Assembly: GCA_005883085.1 (NCBI GenBank)
Contig: VBAY01000174.1
Coordinates: 1-5,681, forward strand
DNA: 5,681 nucleotides
Direction of reading: 5' to 3'
Source: Candidatus Bathyarchaeota archaeon
GTDB lineage: Archaea; Thermoproteota; Bathyarchaeia; 40CM-2-53-6
In this document: positions 1 through 4,523 of the stretch, piece after piece
Numbering within the stretch: the stretch's first letter is position 1
Layout of the letters: each line of letters opens with the position of its first letter
Notes under the pieces: generated by a model
The model's input: the letters and a program-made list of their open reading frames with translations, nothing else
Told to the model about the DNA's origin: nothing
Database searches by the model: none
Position numbers and translations under genes: made by a program

Positions 1-42
1 ATCGTCTAGCTCAGGGATGCCGGTGGGGACCCGTTGCGACAA
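1..42 (-). CDS. Start of a KaiC/RecA-like ATPase (partial, N-terminal 14 residues)
   Basis: Read on the minus strand, a TTG at 42-40 opens a frame encoding MSQRVPTGIPELDD, which runs off the left edge. The string RVPTGIPELD matches the N-terminal signature of KaiC-like RecA-superfamily ATPases (typically R-V-P-T-G-I-P-x-L-D), which is followed in the family by a GGG loop and a Walker A motif that would lie outside this window. A TAA stop at 48-46 in the same frame bounds the start, so TTG is the only usable initiator. GTGAT at 55-51, which could pair with the 16S 3' end, lies 8 bases upstream. The gene is divergent from the cystathionine beta-synthase gene. In archaea such proteins are signalling or regulatory ATPases of varied role, so no specific function is inferred. 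The call rests on a 10-residue match and is moderately secure. Confidence 0.6.
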   Translation of the reverse strand, partial: MSQRVPTGIPELDD

Positions 43-272
43 ATCTTACAATCACGCGTCAAGTCTGCTGGGAAAAGCAGAAAGTTAAGGCTCGTGATAC
101 TTCCAGTTAGGGCCCTAAGTAATCCCGGGATGACCGTGGAGTATGTGTCTTTGGTTCGCCCTCAATCCTAGGCGAGGGTTGCATTGCCTATATTCGTACT
201 TTCTCTCTGCCTCTCTTCCGGTCCACCTGTGAGTCTGCATATTCTGATAAACAGGCTTGACTGAAGGTACTA
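43..272. promoter_or_regulatory. Divergent intergenic region between KaiC-like gene and cystathionine beta-synthase
   Basis: These 230 bases carry no convincing ORF and should hold two divergent promoters. For the plus-strand gene, TATA-like stretches are TATATT (189-194) and CATATTCTGATAAA (238-251). The second is at the right distance for a start site only a few bases before the ATG at 273. For the minus-strand gene, TTAACTTT (88-81 on the minus strand) is a weak candidate. The region also contains a hairpin (64-81: TCTGCT, loop GGGAAA, AGCAGA), a 12-base palindrome (107-118), the palindrome TCCCGGGA (123-130), and a TCGCC/GGCGA stem (156-160 with 171-175). No tRNA, riboswitch or other known RNA was recognised. 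Confidence 0.5.
107..118. promoter_or_regulatory. Perfect 12-base palindrome, candidate operator
   Basis: TTAGGGCCCTAA is a perfect inverted repeat with no spacer, 64 bases before the KaiC-like start and 154 bases before the synthase start. A dyad of this kind between divergent genes could be the site of a dimeric regulator, but no regulator gene is visible here and chance occurrence is possible. Confidence 0.3.
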
Positions 273-1259
273 ATGGAACCAGTTTTCTCGATGGAAGTTC
301 ACAAGACCATTCTAGATGTCATCGGAGACACACCTCTCGTCCGCCTGAACAAGATCTCACAGGGTCTCAAACCCACCATTCTCGCGAAGCTGGAAAACCT
401 CAATCCTGGTGGAAGCGTTAAGGATCGAATCGGAATCGCAATGATCGAACGAGCGGAACAGAATGGTCTCCTAAAACCCGGTGGAACGATCATAGAGCCC
501 ACATCAGGAAACACCGGAGTTGGATTGGCAATGGTTGCCGCCGTGAAGGGCTACAAGATGATCTTCGTCATGCCTGACAAGATGAGCGAGGAAAAGAGGA
601 GCATCCTACGGGCTTACGGGGCAAAGGTCGTGGTGACCCCTACAAACGTTCCCCCAGAATCCGCTGAACATTACACCAAGGTCGCGGAGAGACTGACGAA
701 AGAGACGCTGCACTCCTACATGCCTAACCAGTATGAGAACCGAGCCAATCCCGACGCTCATTACCGGACAACGGGACCCGAGATTTGGCGTCAGACCGAG
801 GGAAAAGTCGACGTTCTCGTCTGCGGCATGGGAACAGGAGGGACCATTACGGGAATAGGCCGATTTCTAAAGGAGAAGAAAAAAAACTTGAAGGTTGTCG
901 GTGCCGATCCCGAAGGGTCAATTTTCTACCCGCGATATCACGGACACAGGGAAGAGCCCCACCAGTACAAGGTGGAAGGGATTGGAGAAGACTTCATGCC
1001 CGGGACAATGGACCTGTCGATCGTGGATGATGTCATCCAAGTCTCTGACACGGACGCCTTTCGCATGGCCAGACGACTGGCACAAGAAGAAGGAATACTG
1101 GTAGGAGGGTCAGGGGGCACAGCAGTCCACGCTGCAGTGAAGGTCGCAGAGCATCTGCTTGAGGACAAGACGATTGTGACATTGCTTCCGGATACCGGTA
1201 GGAACTACCTCAGCAAATTATTCTCTGACCAGTGGATGAAAGAACAAGGGTTTCTGTAG
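273..1259 (+). CDS. cbs: Cystathionine beta-synthase (PLP enzyme, catalytic core only)
   Basis: This predicted cytosolic PLP enzyme of fold type II should condense L-serine with L-homocysteine to cystathionine, the first step of reverse transsulfuration. The 328 residues show SVKDR with the PLP-binding lysine K50, the substrate-loop motif TSGNTG (77-82), the phosphate-binding GTGGT (187-191) and GGSGGT (278-283), whose S280 should contact the pyridine nitrogen. Three segments favour cystathionine beta-synthase over O-acetylserine sulfhydrylase: ADPEGSI (211-217), VEGIGEDFMP (234-243) and the ending LLPDTGRNYLSKLFSDQWM, all close to animal CBS. It lacks the haem-binding N-terminus and the C-terminal Bateman domain of the human enzyme, so SAM activation is not expected. 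The ATG at 273 has a weak upstream GAAGGT (263-268); ATG at 291 (residue 7) is an alternative. O-acetylserine sulfhydrylase activity cannot be excluded. The partner lyase lies 375 bases downstream. Confidence 0.9.
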   Translation: MEPVFSMEVHKTILDVIGDTPLVRLNKISQGLKPTILAKLENLNPGGSVKDRIGIAMIERAEQNGLLKPGGTIIEPTSGNTGVGLAMVAAVKGYKMIFVMPDKMSEEKRSILRAYGAKVVVTPTNVPPESAEHYTKVAERLTKETLHSYMPNQYENRANPDAHYRTTGPEIWRQTEGKVDVLVCGMGTGGTITGIGRFLKEKKKNLKVVGADPEGSIFYPRYHGHREEPHQYKVEGIGEDFMPGTMDLSIVDDVIQVSDTDAFRMARRLAQEEGILVGGSGGTAVHAAVKVAEHLLEDKTIVTLLPDTGRNYLSKLFSDQWMKEQGFL

Positions 1260-1279
1260 CTTCAAACGAGGAGCTTGAG

Positions 1280-1477
1280 TTGAGAGATAGGGATGTGATG
1301 AATCTGTTGGACCAGCTCGAGTTGTATGCTCTGCGAGTTGGAGAGGGAAAGACGAGCCAGAAAGACTACTGGCTATTCGTATACAAGAGCATGAAAAGCG
1401 GCCTGCTAATGACGAAGACTATGGAAAAATATCTGAAGTACAAACTGCAAGGTCTCGGTGCAAAGCTCCAGGACTAG
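1280..1477 (+). CDS. Small hypothetical protein between the transsulfuration genes
   Basis: I do not recognise this protein. From the TTG at 1280 it has 65 residues, is mostly predicted helical, and is rich in Leu, Lys and Tyr. A central segment SQKDYWLFVYKSMKSGLLM (26-44) is amphipathic rather than clearly membrane-spanning, and the C-terminus is basic (KYLKYKLQGLGAKLQD). TTG 1280 is preferred because GAGGAG (1268-1273) sits 6 bases before it. An ATG at 1232 would overlap the synthase by 28 bases without a ribosome site and would encode residues that are only the out-of-frame copy of the conserved synthase C-terminus. ATG at 1298 is a third choice. The gene starts 20 bases after the synthase stop in the same direction, so it is probably co-transcribed with it. 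A role in sulfur-amino-acid metabolism is only suggested by position. Confidence 0.5.
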   Translation: MRDRDVMNLLDQLELYALRVGEGKTSQKDYWLFVYKSMKSGLLMTKTMEKYLKYKLQGLGAKLQD

Positions 1478-1541
1478 ACTTACAGAAATGCCTAGGTCAG
1501 TTCCCACAATTTGCCCCGATTGAATCTACGATCAACGGACA

Positions 1542-1560
1542 CTCAAGATATCTCCTTGAG
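1542..1560 (+). other. Small hairpin downstream of the small gene
   Basis: CTCAAG (1542-1547) and CTTGAG (1555-1560) form a perfect 6-base-pair stem with a 7-base loop, 64 bases after the preceding stop. No T-run follows, so it is not a standard terminator. It may be a 3' end structure or chance. Confidence 0.25.
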
Positions 1561-1566
1561 ACTGGG

Positions 1567-1590
1567 TTGGAAGTTTCCAATCGTTTGGAA
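1567..1590. promoter_or_regulatory. TTGGAA/TTCCAA dyads, candidate operator of the lyase gene
   Basis: Three copies of one hexamer occur in 24 bases: TTGGAA (1567-1572), TTCCAA (1575-1580) and TTGGAA (1585-1590). The first two make a dyad with a 2-base spacer; the second and third make a stem with a 4-base loop, TCGT. The cluster abuts the TATA-like region (1591-1606), where bound protein could block or recruit TBP/TFB. Regulator and effector are unknown. Confidence 0.4.
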
Positions 1591-1606
1591 TAAAGATATG
1601 TTAAAT
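1591..1606 (+). promoter_or_regulatory. TATA-like archaeal promoter element of the lyase gene
   Basis: The AT-rich stretch TAAAGATATGTTAAAT ends 27 bases before the ATG at 1634. A start site about 25 bases downstream of the TTAAAT core would give an almost leaderless transcript. This fits the absence of any Shine-Dalgarno sequence before the ATG, which is preceded by CAGTAGTTCATC. Confidence 0.45.
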
Positions 1607-1633
1607 CAGCGCCTAACTGAACAGTAGTTCATC

Positions 1634-2776
1634 ATGAGGTTTTCGACCAAAGCCATCCATGCGGGACAGGAACCCGACAACGCCACGGGCTCTGTCACCG
1701 TTCCTGTTTATCTGACCTCAACGTATATGCAAGTTAAACCCGGGCGCGAGGGCAAGTACGTATACTCGCGAACTGCCAATCCAACGCGTAGCGCTTTAGA
1801 ACAGAGCTTAGCAGCACTGGAAGATGGAGCGGTCGGTCTCGCATTCAGTTCAGGCCTTGCTGCAACGACAACCGTTCTTATGCTTCTACGAAAAGGAGAC
1901 CACGTAATCGCCGGGGACGACATCTATGGGGGAACCTACCGGCTGTTTGACCAAATTCTCCGAAACTACGGCTTACAATTCACCTATGTGGACCCGAGGA
2001 CGCCTGACAATGTGGAGAAGGCAGTTCGAAAGAACACCAAGATGATCTGGATAGAGACACCGACGAACCCGTTGATGAGAGTAGTGGACATCCGAGCGAT
2101 CTCCAAGGTTGCTAAGAAAAATCATGCAATGTTGGTTGTCGACAATACCTTTGCAAGCCCCTATCTCCAGAACCCACTGAAGCTTGGCGCCGATATCTCC
2201 GTCCACAGCACAACGAAATACCTCGGAGGACACAGCGATCTGATTGGTGGCGCTGCGATCACAGCCGACGCTGATATTGGCAAACGTCTCAAGTTCCTTC
2301 AAAATGCCGTCGGTGCTGTTCCTGGGCCGTTGGATTGCTGGCTCGTTCTGCGAGGAATCAAGACTTTGCCTGTCAGGATGGATCGTCACAATTCCAACGC
2401 GAAACAGATCAGCGAGTTCCTCCTGAAACAACCCAAGGTAGAACAGGTCTACTATCCGGGCCTACCAGATCATCCGCAACGAGATGTCGTCAAGCGCCAG
2501 ATGCGAGGCTATGGTGGAATGCTGAGCTTCGAACTCAAGGGGGGATTCAGAGACTGCGAAAAACTCCTGACCAAACTCAGCGTCTTCACCTTGGCAGAAA
2601 GTCTTGGAGGAGTCGAATCTCTCATCGAACATCCGGCTAGCATGACTCATGCCAGCATCCCGCGTGAGAGAAGAATGGAGCAGGGAATCAAGGACACCCT
2701 CATACGCGTGAGCGTAGGAATAGAAGACGTTGAAGATCTACTTGACGATCTTCAAAGAGGTTTCAAAGGCCTTTAG
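1634..2776 (+). CDS. Cystathionine gamma-lyase/synthase family PLP enzyme
   Basis: This 380-residue protein is a full-length member of the Cys/Met metabolism PLP family (fold type I, MetB/MetC/CGL), normally a cytosolic tetramer. Beside a cystathionine beta-synthase it most likely cleaves cystathionine to cysteine, 2-oxobutyrate and ammonia. Visible motifs are YSRTANPTR (44-52, phosphate contact from the neighbouring subunit), SSGLAA (72-77), ETPTNP (141-146), VDNTFASPY (169-177), the PLP lysine K195 in HSTTKYLGGHSD, and ESLGGVESLIEHPASMTH (322-339). Overall it closely resembles animal cystathionine gamma-lyase, including the ending DTLIRVSVGIEDVEDLLDDL. Sequence alone does not separate lyase from gamma-synthase or methionine gamma-lyase; the neighbour favours the lyase. 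The ATG at 1634 begins just before the conserved FSTKAIHAGQ and lacks a ribosome site, consistent with leaderless translation from its own promoter. Confidence 0.9.
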   Translation: MRFSTKAIHAGQEPDNATGSVTVPVYLTSTYMQVKPGREGKYVYSRTANPTRSALEQSLAALEDGAVGLAFSSGLAATTTVLMLLRKGDHVIAGDDIYGGTYRLFDQILRNYGLQFTYVDPRTPDNVEKAVRKNTKMIWIETPTNPLMRVVDIRAISKVAKKNHAMLVVDNTFASPYLQNPLKLGADISVHSTTKYLGGHSDLIGGAAITADADIGKRLKFLQNAVGAVPGPLDCWLVLRGIKTLPVRMDRHNSNAKQISEFLLKQPKVEQVYYPGLPDHPQRDVVKRQMRGYGGMLSFELKGGFRDCEKLLTKLSVFTLAESLGGVESLIEHPASMTHASIPRERRMEQGIKDTLIRVSVGIEDVEDLLDDLQRGFKGL

Positions 2777-2788
2777 GCAGAAAGGCCT
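2767..2788 (+). terminator. Hairpin spanning the lyase stop codon
   Basis: AGGCCTTT (2767-2774) pairs perfectly with AAAGGCCT (2781-2788) around a 6-base loop, and the TAG stop (2774-2776) begins in the stem and ends in the loop. No U-run follows, so intrinsic termination is doubtful; it may instead stabilise the 3' end. Confidence 0.35.
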
Positions 2789-2898
2789 CCGCACTAACCG
2801 TCACCACAATAGCGCAATCATTCGAGCCAGGAACGGTCCGGATTTAAGCTGACTCCTAGGAGAATGATCATGATGTCCGGCGTGAAGGAAGAATAGTA

Positions 2899-2905
2899 GA
2901 GGTGA
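2899..2905 (+). promoter_or_regulatory. Strong Shine-Dalgarno that decides a TTG start
   Basis: GAGGTGA is a near-complete match to the archaeal ribosome-binding consensus. It lies 5 bases before TTG 2911. The in-frame GTG at 2902 is part of this site itself, which argues that translation begins at 2911 and not at 2902. Confidence 0.6.
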
Positions 2906-2910
2906 AAATA

Positions 2911-3129
2911 TTGGAGAATGAAATTCAACCCAGGTCTTCGAGGGGATTTTCGCTTCGGTCAATACTACTCCTAGTCCTTCTGGTCGGAGTAGGCGCGGGT
3001 GCTACAGCCTATGCGATCAGCACTGCCTTTGCAGCTAACGGTACTTCGACAGGCACAACACAACAAAGTACGAGCACAACCAACGCAACCACTAGCCCGC
3101 ACAATTGTACCCTGGCTTCACTAGGTTAG
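2911..3129 (+). CDS. Small single-span secreted or membrane protein with Thr-rich tail
   Basis: I cannot assign a family. From the TTG at 2911 the product has 72 residues: a short polar N-terminus with a basic SSRG, one hydrophobic segment of about 20-25 residues (SILLLVLLVGVGAGATAYAI), then roughly 35 residues rich in Thr, Ser, Asn and Gln, including NGTS and NATTS sequons suited to N-glycosylation outside the cell. The layout fits an N-terminal anchor with an exposed stalk. RGFSL just before the hydrophobic stretch resembles a class III (type IV pilin-like) signal, which would be cut after the Gly, although no acidic residue follows. The short tail lacks any folded domain. The start is chosen from the GAGGTGA site at 2899-2905; GTG 2902 would add three residues. 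A TTTAAG box (2843-2848) is a possible promoter element. It converges on a minus-strand locus. Confidence 0.6.
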   Translation: MENEIQPRSSRGFSLRSILLLVLLVGVGAGATAYAISTAFAANGTSTGTTQQSTSTTNATTSPHNCTLASLG

Positions 3130-3137
3130 CCGCATAG

Positions 3138-3224
3138 TCAACACTTACGTCTTCGTTCAAATTTCCCGTTTTTTCCAATCAAGTCCTGAACCATAGCCAC
3201 GGCGGGCGAGTTCACCTTGATCAC
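3138..3224 (-). CDS. Protein-like out-of-frame continuation of the upstream gene, or coupled 28-residue micro-ORF
   Basis: Immediately after the stop of the 3221-3532 gene, another minus-strand frame reads VNSPAVAMVQDLIGKNGKF and then ERRRKC before TGA at 3140-3138. This looks like genuine protein, unlike the Arg/Ser/Pro-rich shadow found further upstream in the same frame. Two readings are possible. The neighbouring gene may really end here, with a one-base frameshift near its codons for GGEVW (frame SLEEVIKV continues smoothly from about 3236). Alternatively, the GTG at 3224-3222, which overlaps the TGA as GTGA, may start a translationally coupled 28-residue peptide. The end lies 8 bases from the stop of the converging plus-strand gene. 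Function unknown. Confidence 0.4.
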   Translation of the reverse strand: MIKVNSPAVAMVQDLIGKNGKFERRRKC

Positions 3225-3532
3225 TTCTTCCAGACTTCTCCGCCTGTATACGGGTCGAGGAAGTTTAGTTGCATGTCGAGGACTTGTTGGTAGACTTTGC
3301 CGGCGTCTGTTCGAGAGTAGTGAGTAACTCTGCCATCAGTGCTGGCTAGGATCAGTGATGTCCTTGTAAGAATGCCGCTGGGTCCGAGCAGCCTATCAAA
3401 CGCCTTGTCATCTCCACCGAACGGTCCGTTGAGCAGTGTGCTCTTTGGACACTTGTCGGCAAAAACCTCTATCATCTTCAGGACCGTCAGTCGCTTCTCT
3501 GCCTCTTTCCTTGTTTCCGGTGAGAGGGGCAC
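3221..3532 (-). CDS. Hypothetical protein, possibly winged-helix-like
   Basis: I do not recognise this 103-residue protein. It starts with a charged helix (SPETRKEAEKRLTVLKMIEV, 4-23), followed by a segment ending in LLGPSGILTRTSLIL (48-62). It then has DGRVTHYSRTDAGKVYQ (66-82), which resembles the wing and last helix of winged-helix regulators (compare the common Y-x-L-T-x-x-G pattern); this is only a resemblance. No membrane segment or enzyme motif is visible. The GTG start at 3532-3530 has no good ribosome site and lies three bases after the stop of the membrane-protein gene, in the same frame, so read-through or an ancestral fusion is possible. Protein-like sequence continues beyond its TGA in a second frame, suggesting that the real C-terminus may be longer by roughly 28 residues. 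Confidence 0.6.
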   Translation of the reverse strand: MPLSPETRKEAEKRLTVLKMIEVFADKCPKSTLLNGPFGGDDKAFDRLLGPSGILTRTSLILASTDGRVTHYSRTDAGKVYQQVLDMQLNFLDPYTGGEVWKK

Positions 3533-3535
3533 TTT

Positions 3536-3820
3536 TCATCGGCCGAGTTTCTCAGCCATGGCCAACAGTCTGGAATATCTTCTTCGCAGGCCTAATAGGC
3601 TGTAGATGGAGATCACAGAAAGCAGGAACAAGACAACTGTCAGAGCTGTCTCCACTACCGCTGATGCATCCACTGACAGACGCATCGGAAACCCGGATCC
3701 CCCTGGCTGAGCAAAATATACGAAGAAGAGCAGCCTCAGTAACGAGGATATAGCTAACAGGAGGGCGAAGGCGGCTATCAAGGCCTGGGTAGTGATTGTT
3801 CTCAGCAGGTCGTCAGCCAT
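3536..3820 (-). CDS. Small two-span membrane protein
   Basis: No family is recognised. From the ATG at 3820 the product has 94 residues. It has a short acidic/polar N-terminus (MADDLL), a first hydrophobic span of about 25 residues (ALIAAFALLLAISSLLRLLF and on to FVYF), a polar loop with QPGGSGF, a second span (AVVETALTVVLFLLSVISIY) and a basic C-terminus (LRRRYSRLLAMAEKLGR). By the positive-inside rule the C-terminus should be cytosolic, placing both ends inside. ATG 3820 is preferred because AAGGAGGA (3838-3831) lies 10 bases upstream. The frame also opens at TTG 3850, adding MAAFKEDAAH, with only a weak site before it. It is the first gene of a minus-strand pair and may recruit the following soluble protein to the membrane, which is inference from adjacency alone. 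Confidence 0.6.
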   Translation of the reverse strand: MADDLLRTITTQALIAAFALLLAISSLLRLLFFVYFAQPGGSGFPMRLSVDASAVVETALTVVLFLLSVISIYSLLGLRRRYSRLLAMAEKLGR

Positions 3821-3864
3821 GTGGGCTGCGTCCTCCTTGAAAGCGGCCAATACTTCTTTTAGCA

Positions 3865-3874
3865 GAGGATCCTC
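3865..3874. promoter_or_regulatory. 10-base palindrome between divergent genes
   Basis: GAGGATCCTC is a perfect dyad in the short divergent region between the membrane protein and the P-loop protein. It could be an operator, but a 10-base palindrome is weak evidence. No clear TATA box was found for either gene here. Confidence 0.2.
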
Positions 3875-3917
3875 GATTGACGACAGGTTCTATCACGCTT
3901 CTCCGTGGAAATGAAAG

Positions 3918-4523
3918 GTGCTTACATTCGATTCGCGTTCCAGTGAATTTAAGCAGATTCCTAGAAGCGACCAACTCTCCTATCGACGAATCTCGGTCGT
4001 TGGAACGATAGGTTCCGGCAAAACCACGTTTGCCAGTAAATCAGCCCAACTCCTCGACGTTCCGCACATCGAACTAGACGCTCTCCACTGGGAACCCGAC
4101 TGGGTAGAAGCGCCGAACGATCTCTTTCGAGAACGCGTCAAGCAATCCTTGCAAGGCGACTCCTGGGTCGTTGACGGAAACTATCATCAGGTCCGAGACA
4201 TTGTCTGGAGCCGGGCGGACACGGTTGTCTGGCTGGACTATCCCTTCAGAACCATTATTGCTAGGTTAGCCAGACGGACGCTGAGGAGAATCCTCACTCA
4301 TGAGAAGTTATGGAACGGCAACCAGGAGCACATTCGAGGATTGTTCACTCAGGACTCCGTGTTCTTGTGGGCTGTCCGAACCTATCGAAGACGTCGGAGA
4401 CAATATCCAACTCTTCTAAGCAGACCAGAGAACTCTCATCTCGCAGTCGTAAGACTGAGATCCCCCAAGGAGGCGACAAGATTTCTGTCCACCCTCGGAC
4501 AACCGGGAGACTTGACGAGTTGA
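3918..4523 (+). CDS. P-loop NTPase, nucleotide-kinase-like (FlaR/adenylate-kinase-related)
   Basis: This 201-residue soluble protein has a Walker A motif GTIGSGKTT (29-37) on a first strand RISVVG, then HIELDALHW (50-58), WVVDGNY (83-89), and a Walker-B-like strand DTVVWLDYP (101-109). Arg-rich helices follow (RLARRTLRRIL, 116-126; RTYRRRRRQY, 154-163). This order is typical of the small adenylate-kinase-like P-loop proteins often annotated as DNA topology modulation protein FlaR, which are generally about 170-180 residues. The substrate of such proteins is poorly defined, so only ATP-dependent phosphotransfer or nucleotide binding is predicted. The GTG at 3918 is the only start available, because a TGA in frame lies at 3912-3914; the AAAGGTG around it gives some ribosome-site character. 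This leaves about 24 residues before the first strand, slightly longer than usual. It overlaps the next gene by four bases. Confidence 0.75.
   Translation: MLTFDSRSSEFKQIPRSDQLSYRRISVVGTIGSGKTTFASKSAQLLDVPHIELDALHWEPDWVEAPNDLFRERVKQSLQGDSWVVDGNYHQVRDIVWSRADTVVWLDYPFRTIIARLARRTLRRILTHEKLWNGNQEHIRGLFTQDSVFLWAVRTYRRRRRQYPTLLSRPENSHLAVVRLRSPKEATRFLSTLGQPGDLTS

Noticed and set aside
1..88. Plus-strand frames open at the left edge (to TAA at about 88 and TAG at about 110)
   Set aside because: Their translations show no motif, whereas the minus strand of the same bases encodes a clear KaiC-like N-terminus.
1..180. Possible tRNA or other structured RNA, suggested by TCTAGCTCAGG at the left edge, GGTTCGCC near 153-160 and several dyads
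   Set aside because: No cloverleaf can be built: the T-loop lacks proper stems and there is no matching acceptor or anticodon arm. The dyads are short and fit regulatory DNA equally well.
785..1168. Other-frame ORFs inside the cystathionine beta-synthase gene
   Set aside because: They are shadows: Arg/Ser/Pro-rich translations without motifs, fully covered by the conserved gene.
1484..1521. Short ORF MPRSVPTICPD after the small hypothetical gene
   Set aside because: Only 11 codons, no ribosome site and no homologue recognised; expected by chance.
1973..2431. 152-codon minus-strand ORF within the gamma-lyase gene
   Set aside because: It is antisense to a strongly conserved enzyme, has no recognisable motif or ribosome site, and long antisense frames are common over well-conserved genes.
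3169..3174. T6 run after the small surface-protein gene as an archaeal terminator
   Set aside because: The run is short and on the other strand is accounted for by Lys/Asn codons of the minus-strand tail, so it was not listed as a feature, though weak termination there is possible.
4310..4519. Upstream open extension of the deacylase frame (70 extra residues from ATG 4310)
   Set aside because: It lies wholly inside the P-loop gene in another frame, is low-complexity Ser/Arg/Thr without family similarity, and a better-placed TTG with a ribosome site exists at 4520.
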